DNA of 64,000 nucleotides, from the NCBI GenBank assembly GCA_936440205.1, contig OW387138.1, positions 30,151,541-30,215,540 of the forward strand. The letters run 5' to 3'. The stretch is from Lepidonotus clava. Lineage: Eukaryota > Annelida > Polychaeta > Phyllodocida > Polynoidae. The notes below the pieces were generated by a model. That model saw only the letters and a list, made by a program, of their open reading frames with translations. It had not been told where the DNA came from and made no database searches. Shown here one piece after another: positions 1 to 12,600 of the stretch; within the stretch, counting starts at the first letter, position 1; each line of letters begins with the position of its first letter. The position numbers and the translations under genes were made by a program.

Positions 1-197
1 GAATAGATCAGCGGTAGACTTATTTCTAAAACGCCTTATTCATTAGGAGCTCAGAAAACTAACATAGACCTAATTCGCAAGCCTTTCTTTAAAATGTAGT
101 TATGCACAGCTTTGGATAACATAATATATGTGCATGCAATATAACATGATAATAATGTGTTCTATATGCAGATACACAGACTCACCGAAACACACCG

Positions 198-199
<2 letters not shown>

Positions 200-235
<36 letters not shown>
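200..235. repeat. (AC)n microsatellite
   Basis: About 18 AC units upstream of the first visible exon. Confidence 0.95.
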
Positions 236-237
<2 letters not shown>

Positions 238-491
238 ATGTCTCACAATTAATTAAGTACTGGTTATGAATTCATATGTCGGGGGCAAACAGCACTATAT
301 AAAAGTATTATTTATGATGAGTTCTTTTTGTAAATGTTCCATCTGTACATCTGTCTCGCTCGAATGGCGCCTTACACCCAATAACTCAGGCCCAGTCCTT
401 TTTGAAACCCATATCCCAAATCATCAATTCAGACTTATCCCCGAGCTGGGCAACACACTAATGAAAATGTTATATTGTCACTCTTCCGTAG

Positions 492-632
492 GCGGTGTGA
501 AGCAGTTGGTGTGCCATGACTGTCCGGACAATGACGACTGTTTGCGGCTGATGAACAGAGGGCAGGCGGGCAAGTGCACCACCAAGGAGGGAGGCATCCC
601 CAAGTGCTTCATCCGTATGGACCCCAACGGAC
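492..632 (+). CDS. Exon 1 seen: first part of Ly6/uPAR-like domain
   Basis: Acceptor TTCCGTAG ends at 491 and donor GTAAGTAC starts at 633; phase 1 in, phase 1 out. Reads [16 protein letters not shown] and on to [10 protein letters not shown]. Cysteines 1-5 of the three-finger fold are here, with the usual CxxC start. An open frame continues upstream to 266 but lacks a signal peptide and looks like intron. Confidence 0.8.
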
Positions 633-3600
633 GTAAGTACTACAGGCGAGGGGAGCGTTATATTAACCGCATGCTAAAAGGAGACAAAACTTTGCAAAAC
701 ATAGGCCTGAAGCGGAAGTGTTGTAAAATAAACGATAATTATGGAACTTCGAGCGTACAATGATTCGTCCATAATAAATATCGTGAATATTCTATATTTT
801 TGTAATAAGGGTATGGGATGATTCAATGCATAGGAACTTGCATGCGTGCGTAATACTTATTTTCTTCATCATCTTGGCTTTTCCTTTGCCCTTCAGTGAT
901 ATACCGAGGCTGTGCGGACCACGGTCGTTGGCCGAAAAACCTGGACCTCGACTACAATGGCTGTATGTACCAGCCCTATGGGGAGTGGTCCTCGAAAAAG
1001 GTGAGTCGTGGCAGGTGTCAGAAGCTCGTATGACCGGAGACCCATCACTGTTTAAAAAAAAGTGAAAAAATGCAAACCCTAACAACAGGGACGGTGCTGT
1101 TGTGATGTGTTCCATTGTTGAATTGTGCCTGTTCTACCGGACCGATATTAATTCTGTAAACGGTTCTGAAAAATAGACAGTTCCTTAAATGATTAGAATT
1201 GGGTGAATCAATTCTGAATTTCATTAAAAAACAACAAGAGTTTGACCAAAACCCTCCTTATGCATTGCACTGTTGCGAGACCCAAATCAGAACGTTAAAG
1301 TCTCGCTGTTGCAAGGGTTTGATTATGTGACGGGGCAATGTGGCTTGTCACATAATGCAAAGATGGAGCAAATCAATAACTCATTATGCGACGGGCCAAA
1401 GAGGATGAAGTTTTTACCATGTAAAGTGATTATCTTATTTTCATAGTCGTTTAAGCCATTCAAATCAAACCAGCAGAACAGTTACAATTTCATCCCAATA
1501 ACAAGGACTTTGCTGTAGAAATTCCCTGTAAGGTATTATTGATTAACGTTTGGTTACAGCTCCCCATGTTAAAATGGGTTATGTTTAGTGACGACCACCG
1601 TAGCCCATTACATAAATAATCATAACAAGGAGATGTATAGCAGGACACGTGCCCTATTGTATGATACGACTATGAGACAAATCAAGATGTCATTACGGGA
1701 AGGTTCTAGTCGCGATGGGTCCCTTTGATGAATTGTTGTTGTTCTTTAAAATTGCCAATAATGTGCTAAAATATGATAAAAGAATATATGATATAAATTT
1801 TTGCATGCCCCCTTTGGAGCTGCAATTCTTGCTCCAAATAGATATTATCTTGACTTCTTCTTTATTCTATCGATTATGAAAGCTCTCAATTGTCTTATCT
1901 ACTAGGTAACAAACTCGTATTTAAGCATCTCATAACTTAAATATGTTATGCTCAGAGATAATAGATGCTCAGTACCACATTGTAGGAACTCAGTATAATG
2001 AACTGCCACTACAATGTCATGTACGGTAGTACATGTACTACCAATCTAGCCCATTTTACTGCCAATGATGTACATTATTCTATACTATATTAAGTACTGT
2101 ATTATTTGTTTATACATGTATATACAACCCATAATAGCATACTAGTCTGAAATCATGGGGAGATCTTGATTTCTTTGCAAATAGATATAACATTTAAAAA
2201 GATTGACGTCAATGGAGCAGCAAGAGTTGAACGTCTCTCATAACAAGGAAATAATCAATATGAAATAGATGCTATTTAACTAACATGTTCTGTCTCTCCT
2301 GCAGGTGCCGTGGTGTCTGTGTGACACAGACCTGTGTAACGTGAACATCCAGGGGGTGTTGATGCGGTACGGGGAGGCCCTTAACAGGGCTTCTAGTGGC
2401 CGTAGTACGGTGGTGAAGTACGCCCTTCAGCCGGCCCCTGTGGTTTCCCGGCCGGTCCCTGTGGTCCCCCGCCCGGCCCCTGTACATGTGGTTCCCCGGC
2501 CGGTCCCTGTGGTCCGGCCGGTTCAGACGGTCCACTACAGGGTCCCAGTGGTGCCCGTGGTCCCCGCCCCTCGAGTCGTCTCCAGGCCCATGCAGAAAAG
2601 GGTAGGCAATTACTGTATCTTCGGTTTCTGTGAGGGCAATATATTTATTGAATCAGTGAATACATGTATGTACATTAACAGGCAGCCCACGCAAGTCGAA
2701 AAGGTCTCAAAGGGCCCAATTTGATTTTCTCAAATTTAAGGCCTTAAAAAGGTCATATTACATGCATGTATTTTTTATGCATGTATGTATGTTGTAAGTC
2801 AGGGGCGGATCCAGAGTAAGGGCCTTAGGGGCGGGGCAAACCCTGACCCCCCTAATAAAAATGAAAAATAAAAACACCAAATTTACACAGATCTTTTATT
2901 TTTACTATCCCAAAATTGTGTCCCCTGGGTAGGGGGGTGCAATTGCCCCTTTTGCCCCCCCCCCCCCGGATCCGGCACTGTAAGTATAATCATAATCAAA
3001 GTTACTGAATTTCGGTGAAATATATCTTAATGTCATAGTTATGTATATCTGAGACAGAATGCATTTCACCGAAATTCAGTAACATTGAAACTTACAATTT
3101 CATACTTTCATGAAGAATTTGATTGGAAACTTAAGAAAAACACTTTTTTTCCTCACAGGTAGTATTCTACAAGCCCCTGTCCTACTCCGGAGAACCACTA
3201 GAGAATGCTCAGCCCCGGCCCCAACCCAGACCCCAGCCTCCTCCCAATAACCAGCAGCCATCCTGGTACGACAAGCGACAACCTGCCAACAACCAGCCGT
3301 GGGCGCCCCCTGCCGACACCCGGCCGTACCAACCGCCACCAAGGTGAGGTGACAGGGCCCAGTTATAAAGATCTTATACATGTAGTATTTATGGTTTTCA
3401 TCACCATCCTCATATTAAAGCAACATTGCTTCATACCTTCACCCAAGCTCCACCTGTTCAGTGCTAGCTACCATTGACAACAGTGTGAGCCAGAGCCGGA
3501 ATGCCGGAATGTCAGTTGAGAATAATGCTGTACAGGCAAAACAATAACCACGGAACCTTCTTGTCATGTCCTCTCAGATGTGGGCAATAATCAGGGTTGT

Positions 3601-6600
3601 ATAGACGTTGTGCAGATGACGTCATAACTGCCCATTATGGCCAGGCAGCCATATTGGTGATCAATTGAAAATCATTATCATTACCTTTCTGAATCATTTA
3701 GCATACATTTCTAGGTTGAAAGAGTCTCACTGCATTATATGTAGCAATTATCATGATTTAGAATTAATTAATTTTGTTTTATTCCATGACCATGTGCTCC
3801 TGATCACCACGTGGTGATCACTAAATTATGATCACGTGACCACATCTGCAAAAGGTCTATTGGCCCGGAAGGCAGTATTGCCTATCTGTAATGTTCACAG
3901 TGTATTCAGTAAGAATCTTCAACATATTCAGTGTACAAATTAAGTACACTCTGCAACTACCATGTTCACGCTATCTGTCCTCCCCCCTACAGAGTAGTCT
4001 ACTACATCACCCCAGCCCCTGAGTACGGTACATTCTGTATCACCCATGTTTGCGCCATCTATCCTCCCCCCTACAGAGTAGTCTACTACATCACCCCAGC
4101 CCCTGAGTACAGTACATTCTGTATCACCCATGTTTGCGCCATCTATCCTCCCCCTACAGAGTAGTCTACTACATCACCCCCTGAGTATAGTACATTCTGT
4201 AACACCCATGTTCACGCTATCTATCCTCCCCATACAGAGTAGTCTACTACACCACCCCCTGAGTACAGTACATTCTATATCACCCATGTTTGCGCCATCT
4301 ATCCTCCCCCCTACAGAGTAGTCTACTACATCACCCCAGCCCCTGAGTACAGTACATTATGTATCACCCATGTTCACGCTATCTGTCTTCCCCCTACAGA
4401 GTAGTCTACTACACCACCCCAGCCTCTGAGTACAGTACATTCTGTATCATTCATGTTCACGCTATCTATCCTCTCCCCCCCCCCCTACACAGTAGTCTAC
4501 TACACTACCCCTGAATACAGTACATTCTGGATCACCCATGTTCACGCTATCTATCCTCCCCCTACAGAGTAGTCTACTACACCATCCCTGAGTACAGTAC
4601 ATTCTGTATCAACAAAGTTCATGCCATCTATTCTCCCCCCCACAGAGTAGTCTACTACACCACCTCAGCCCCTGAGTACAGTACATTATGTATCACATTC
4701 TACTGCACTCCCCCCCTACAGAGTAGTCTACTTCACCACCCCAGCCCCTGAGTACAGTACATTCTGTATCATTCATGTTCACACTATCTATCCTCCCCCT
4801 ACAGAGTAGTCTACTACACCACCCCAGCCCCTGAGTACAGTACATTCTGTATCACCAATGTTCACGCTATTTATCCTCCCCTACAGAGTAGTCTACTACA
4901 CCACCCCCTGAGTACAGTACATTCTGTATCACCCATGTTCATGCTATCTGTCCTCCCCCTACAGAGTAGTCTACTACACCACCCCAGCACCTGAGTACGG
5001 TACATTCTGTATCACCCATGTTCACACTATCTATCCTCCCTCCTACAGAGTAGTCTACTACACCACCCCCTGAGTACAGTACATTCTGTATCACCTATGT
5101 TTGCACCATCTATCCTCCCCCTACAGAGTAGTCTACTACATCACCCCACCCCTGAGTACAGTACATTCTGTATCACCCATGTTCATGCTATCTATCCTCC
5201 CCCTACAGAGTAGTCTACTACATCACCCCAGCCCCTGAGTACAGTACATTCACTATCACCCATGTTTGCACCATCTATCCTCCCCCTACAGAGTAGTCTA
5301 CTACATCACCCCCTGAGTATAGTACATTCTGTAACACCCATGTTCACGCTATCTATCCTCCCCATACAGAGTAGTCTACTACACCACCCCCTGAGTACAG
5401 TACATTCTATATCACCCATGTTTGCACCATCTATCCTCCCCCCTACAGAGTAGTCTACTACATCACCCCAGCCCCTGAGTACAGTACATTCTGTATCACC
5501 CATGTTCATGCTATCTATCCTCCCCCCTACAGAGTAGTCTACTACACCACCCCCTGAGTATAGTACATTCTGTAACACCCATGTTCACGCTATCTATCCT
5601 CCCCATACAGAGTAGTCTACTACACCACCCCCTGATTACAGTACATTCTATATCACCCATGTTCACGCTATTTATCCTCCCCCTACAGAGTAGTCTACTA
5701 CATCAACCCTGCCCCTGAGTACAGTACATTCTGTATCACCCATGTTTGCGCCATCTATCCTCCCCCTACAGAGTAGTCTACTACATCACCCCACCCCTGA
5801 GTATAGTACATTCTGTATCACCTATGTTCACGCTATCTATCCTCCCCCTACAGAGTAGTCTAATACACCACCCCCTGAGTACAGAACATTCTATATCACC
5901 CATGTTCACACTATTTATCCTCCCCTACAGAGTAGTCTACAACGCCACCCCAGCCCCTGAGTACAGTACATTCTGTATCAACCATGTTTGCGCTATCTAT
6001 CCTCCCCCTACAGAGTAGTCTACTACACCACCCCAGCCCTGAGTACAGTATATTCTGTATCACCCATGTTCACACTATCTATCCTCCCCCTACAGAGTAG
6101 TCTACTACACCATCCCCTGAGTACAGTACATTCTGTATCACCCATGTTTGCGCCATCTATCCTCCCCCTACAGGGTAGTCTACTACACCACCCCTGCCCC
6201 TGAGTACAGTACATTCTGTATCACCCATGTTTGCGCCATCTATCCTCCCCCCTACAGAGTAGTCTACTACACCACCCCCTGAGTACAGTACATTCTGGAT
6301 CACCCATGTTTGCGCTATCTATCCTCCCCCCTACAGAGTAGTCTACTACACCACCCCCTGAGTACAGTACATTCTGTATCACCCATGTTTGCGCTGTCTA
6401 TCCTCCCTCCTACAGAGTAGTCTACTACACCACCCCAGCCCCTGAGTACAGTACATTCTGTATCACCCATGTTTACGCTATCTATCCTCCCCCTACAGAG
6501 TAGTCTTCTACACCACCCCTGAGTACAGTACATTCTGTATCACCCATGTTTGCACCATCTATCCTCCCCCCTACAGAGTAGTCTACTACACCACCCCAGC

Positions 6601-9600
6601 ACCTGAGTACAGTACATTATGTATCACCCATGTTCATGCTATCTATCCTCCCCCTACAAAGTAGTCTACTACACCACCCCAGCACCTGAGTACAGTACAT
6701 TCTGTATCACCCATGTTCACACTATCTTTCCTCCCCCTACAGAGTAGTCCATTACACCACCTCAGCCCCTGAGTACAGTACATTCTGTATCACCCATGTT
6801 CATGCTATCTTTCCTCCTCCCTACAGAGTAGTCTACTACACCGCCCCAGCCCCTGAGTACAGTACATTCTGTATCACCCATGTTCACGCTATCTATCCTC
6901 CCCCCTACAGAGTAGTCTACTACACCACCCCAGCCCCTGAGTACAGTACATTCTGTATCACCCATGTTCACGCTATCTATCCTCCCCCCTACAGAGTAGT
7001 CTACTACACCACCCCAGCCCCTGAGTACAGTATATTCTGTATCACCCATGTTCACGCTATCTATCCTCCCCCCTACAGAGTAGTCTACTACACCACCCCA
7101 GCCCCTGAGTACAGCACCCGTCGGCAGGTGTTCACCACCCCTCCCCCGGCCTCCACCACCGGTATGCGGCAGGACCTGGGGCCCTTCGAGCACTCCAAGG
7201 ACGTCTACCCGCCCACGGGGGAGGTGGAGGGTAAGAAGGCCCCTAGCGGCGACGGGGAGAACGACGTGAACAAGCCCTTCGACCTGTCCTCCATCCCGGA
7301 GTGGGTGTGGGGCAAGATCTTTCCCCGGCCAGGGGACGACGGGCGGCAGGTAGGGCTCAAACTGGTAGCATTTATATCTACCATAACACCCAATAAACAC
7401 TTGTCAAGCCCCATTCGTCCTGGGTGCATTACTATTTGAGATGTAATCGCTCTTATTAAAGGAGCTATCAATGTTTCTGGTTATGCGATTATATAGTCAA
7501 TATACTATTCTTTAATGCTTACGATTTTAGGTTGCGTTAAGTAGCAGTAAGAAGTTGCCCAGTGGGAATGGGGCTTCACGGAATACGTATTTTCTCACTG
7601 TTCACTATAGGCTCCATTCTCGTTCTGAGGCGTAGTATGAGAAGGGCAATAATCAGTGAATAATACTCTTTTCGGAATAAACAGCAGTGTGAATCAACCC
7701 GAAGTGAACCGTAATGAATTATCTCGAAAATAGAACTTGTTTGGTTTCATTATGAAGAAATATCTACGCAGATTTCTATATTCTGCTAACGTCAATAGAA
7801 AAAAACAGATTAGAACTACGTGTTTGTGTCTTATTGTCATCCATTCTGTATCTACATAAAATAATTATGTACATTTTTCATGTTAAATAACCTATAATTT
7901 ACCTACGGAATGTTGATTTTCATTCCCCTTCACTAGGCTGGGAATGGTCCGAGGGATGATTTAGGCCCCAACTCCATACCCCAAGGACCAGGTAAGCAGG
8001 CAATGCATATCACACACAAAATTATATCTTTCTGTGACTGCTTCTCTTGTTTCTCTGTAAACTATGTTTTGTATGACATGGTATTATTACATCATCATAA
8101 TTATCTATATAGTCAGACTGTATGAATGTGATAAAATATATTATTAATGTGAAAAATTGTGTATGTATGTTCACTGAAATGTGATTTAAACTAGTACAAA
8201 TTTGCTAATTCATGTTTTCAGTATAAAGAATTTTAAAGAAATAGATATCTAGAGTACAAAGCCCTTGTAGCCCCACTCTATTGCAATCATGTCCAAGCCA
8301 AGATTATTATAATGTTGAAGTGACATTCCGTTTCAGTCTGTTTTGGTTCTTGTTACATTATTTGCATGGCTCTGGATAACATTGCTGCAGTGTGGAGCTG
8401 TAATGTTGCACTGCAACTGCTGTGACGTTATTGCAAAATGATTTTTATTTTGTTAAACCAATATTGAATGTTGTCATGACATGCTGTTTTGATTAACATC
8501 CCCAAAAAACTACATTTTCTAATTTTGGCGAGGTTTCTACCTCACCTTCAAATAATTGTATGTTGCATGTCACTTTAGTTAGTAACACACTGACCACAAA
8601 AGTATGACCACAGAACGGTACTGAACCATCACAACTTGACTGTTTGTCTCCCACCCTCCAGAAGGGGACCGTCACACGTGTCGGACGATGAAGTGTGAAC
8701 ATGAGTGTATCATCAAGGACAACCACCCCTTCTGTGTCTGTCCTACGGGGTACCAGCTGAAGAGGGATGACAGGAGCTGTGAAGGTAGGTCTTATCCAGC
8801 AAGGGATGTGACGTTATTATAACGTTGCAGAAACATTCTGGTTGGTTCTGTATTGGTTCTTGTTACATTCTTTTGATGATTCCCAATCATGTCGCTGCAA
8901 CCAACTGCTGTGACATTGCGCTGTGACATTGTTACAATGTTCTGTTAATGTTCTTTAACCCAAACAGAATGTTCTTATAATGTTCTGTTTTGGTTTGGCC
9001 TTAACCTCGCCAAAAATATTTGATAATAATGTTCTGATTCAGCGAGGTTTCAACTCACAATCAATAACATAACTGTTACATGCCATCTTATTAAGTAACA
9101 GACTGACCAAAAAAGTATGGTTGCAGAATGGTTATGTTACGCCGCAACTTGGCTGGGTACATACTGAGTACTTTACTGATGCAGCATCCGTCCGCACTCC
9201 TGAAAGGTTGTTGCTAAATATAATTATATAATATAACTTCCCCCATGCTACAAAGTGGAGGGTAAATCCACAAGCTGAGCTAGTAGTGATAAAGCAGGCT
9301 CCAGGTTTGTAGCATTCAGAGCTGTCCATGCCATTCCATGTGTAATATACATAGGGCTGAAGTCTGGTTGTTGAAGTAGCTCCACCGACTGGAGGAATCA
9401 TCTAGGAGTGTTTTGGTTAATTAGAGATGAGTGGACTTAGCCTTTGGACTTGCTAATGGGAAGTCAGTGATGTATATTACTTTTTTCGAACATCAATAGA
9501 GAAACATCCTTTAGCGCAAGTGTTCTTGTCAACTCTTGACAACCTGAATTATGTTTGGAGTGGATACATGATCCTCAGGACTGAGGATCATGACTTGGAC

Positions 9601-12600
9601 TAGCTACCCCTACACAATTTTTTCTTCTCTGTAGATCATTCTTTCATACTTTTTTTATCAATACAATCCTACATACACATTCTTCGTGAACATTTCAGTG
9701 AAATATGGGATGGTATAATGAAAATGTACATTTACCACAAGTACAACATTAAATCAAGTAATCGAATCATCGTTTCAGATATAAACGAGTGCCTGACCCG
9801 TAACGGCGACTGTAGCCACGACTGTCGGAACACCATCGGGTCCTACCTGTGTATGTGTCCGGCCGGGTACACCCTGGATGTCGACGAGAAGACCTGCCAG
9901 GGTCAGTCCACCTTTATTTACACCACCTATACCTTCACCATTATCCTGCCTCTCAGAAACCAGTGAATAAAATGTCTGTTATTGCCCCAGAGGGCAATAA
10001 TGCCAGTATGTGAATGCTAATGCTAATTATTTTGTTTTCAGTTAAAATTTTCAACATTTTCTGTGTAATTGATTTAGAATAAATCGAATTGGGGGCACTC
10101 AGCAATTGTCATTACCCCATATGCATACACCTATATCTTGGGCTATAGCTCTCAATGGTATGTGCACACAAAGGAAATAACAATTGCTTCATGCCCGTTA
10201 AAGGCCATATTCCACCTTGCGGCGTTTTGCTCACGCTGGCCGTTTTACTAGCGGTGATTGCTCCCACCGCTAGCAAATCTACCCACCGCAAAATGGAATA
10301 TAGGATTTCACTTGCGGTGGCTCTTGCGGTGGCTAGCCACTGCAAGTGATTTATATAGGTTTTCTATTGAATGCTTGCGGTGGTAGAAACGAACATGTTC
10401 GTTTATGAAACACAAATTGCTTGCGGTGGCTAAAAAGACCACCGCTAGTGACAACCCACCGCATAGTGGAATGTGGGCTTTAGTCAGTACTATGTAGGAC
10501 TATAAATCCTATCAATTTGGGCAGGCAGGGGTCTGGCCATCCCTTAGATCAAGGGGTTCTATATAGTGTAGTATAAATCAAAGGGACCTTCTACTCAGGC
10601 TTGTCAACATTTTCTCATATTTTGAAAATCAAATGGGATTCCAGACACCCACTCAAACCCCACTCAAACCCTTTGCCTACACCAATGAGTGGTCCAGGAG
10701 ATGATAAGACTATTTTGACTTGATATATGGAAAAGATAAATACCAATACATAATGAACATTATTCATATATATAGACTGCAAGGCATGCTATCAATTAGT
10801 ACCACACTACTGTATAATACTCTCAAATGTAATGAACGATGAGACAATGAGACTGTGTGATGGGGAGTTACTCCAGACTACCTCGTATTTCAACATCTGG
10901 CATCTTTTTGAATGAAATCTCTAGATCTATGGGGATGCCCCGTATGGGACGTTACCTTGTCAGTGATGGCCAAGTACACTGTATCTTGGCCATACAAACA
11001 CTTTGTATATAATTTCATCATCACACTTATTCATCTTGTTCATTGTATGGTTCTCATTATCTATGCAACAGTATTTTCAACGTTGAATCAGGAAGTATGG
11101 ATAACATAGACAATGGGAAGCACAAGGGACTAATGATAGTCCACCTAAATATAAGAAGTCTTATCAGAAACAAAGATGAGTTTTTCTTTCATTTCTCTGA
11201 TGCAGACATACTATGTCTGAGTGAGACATGGCTAACCCCATTAATATGTGAATCTCTTGTAACACACGTTGGTTTCACAATTATTAGGCAAGACAGAGCA
11301 GCACTAAAAAGGGGTGGGGGACTTGCTATATATGTAAGAGATCACCTATCTCCTTATATTTGTGTACTTAGTGATATATGCAACAACGATGCGGACTCTG
11401 AGGAGCTATGGATAGAAATTGTCCAACCAAACCGTAAATTATTCTTATTATCGCTCATATATCGTCCACCGTCGGGGAAGAGTAAATTTTTTTGGAACGC
11501 CTCACAACTACAATTGGTACCTTGTTATCACGTTACCCAAAGAGATCACCTGAGTTATTGGTTACAGGAGACTTTAATATTGACCTACTCAAAACTAAAA
11601 CTAGTGATAGCAAGATGTTAAGAACCATTTTCCAAGATAACAATTTGAAGCAATTAATTAAACATCTAACCCGGGTAACCAACAGATCCAAAAGTCTCAT
11701 AGACCTCATGATTACAAATATGTCGGACGATGTTGTCATGTCATCCGGCGTAACTACACATGCTATATCAGATCATCTGCCCATATATTTGAATCGTAAA
11801 ATGAAGAGAGGTACACGAAAGACCAAAGGAGTACAAAGTCGGTCATATAGACATTATATTATGGATTCTCTGAGTAACCTACTATTAGAAGATCATAGAT
11901 GGGGAAATTTCTGGCAAGAGAAAATGGACCCAAATATCCTATGGGATATAATGTTGAGGATAATTCTGACCAGTATAAACTCCTTGTGTCCAATCCGAAA
12001 TATAAAGATAAGAACTGATCAGCACCCATGGGTAGACAAGGAACTGAGGCTAGCATTTCACAGTAAAAATAGACACTATATGAAAGCAATTAAAACAGGT
12101 GAACAGGCGGACTGGCTCACATATAGGACATTGAAACGATCAACCAGGAGCCTGACAATAGCTAAGAAAAAAGCTTACATACTAAGTAAACTGACAGACG
12201 CTAGAAATGAGCCAAAGAGATTTTGGAGGGCGATGGATGAAAATCTGCGGGTAGGGAAAGGCAAAAATCAGAGACCCATAGATGCTATTAGAGGCCCAAC
12301 TGGAGAACTCTCCACTGGCACAATTGCTGCGAATATACTGAACACCTATTGTGTCTCGATTGGTAACACTCTAGCACTTTCATTTATCTGTCTGCGTATG
12401 CAGAGATCATGGTGTAATATTAGACCATCTGAAAGATTATATTTCAATTTTGTTACTGAATCCGAAACTATCAATTAAGTTAATAAATTGAAAAACAATA
12501 AATCTTCCTGTATTGATACTGTAAACACTAGAACTTTAAAAGACGCCTTCATTATACTATCCTTAGAACTGACTTATCTATTGAACATGTGTTTAGAAAA

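Noticed and set aside
266-491. Upstream extension of the first Ly6 exon as an N-terminus
   Set aside because: No signal peptide, composition like intron, and a good phase-1 acceptor sits at 490-491.
3940-6533. Many 63-90 codon frames on both strands across the 81-bp array
   Set aside because: They follow the repeat unit, recur with the copies and have no start context or domain.
3950-7113. CRISPR-like regular array
   Set aside because: The units are contiguous and similar throughout with no unique spacers, and the DNA is plainly eukaryotic; it is a duplicated exon edge.
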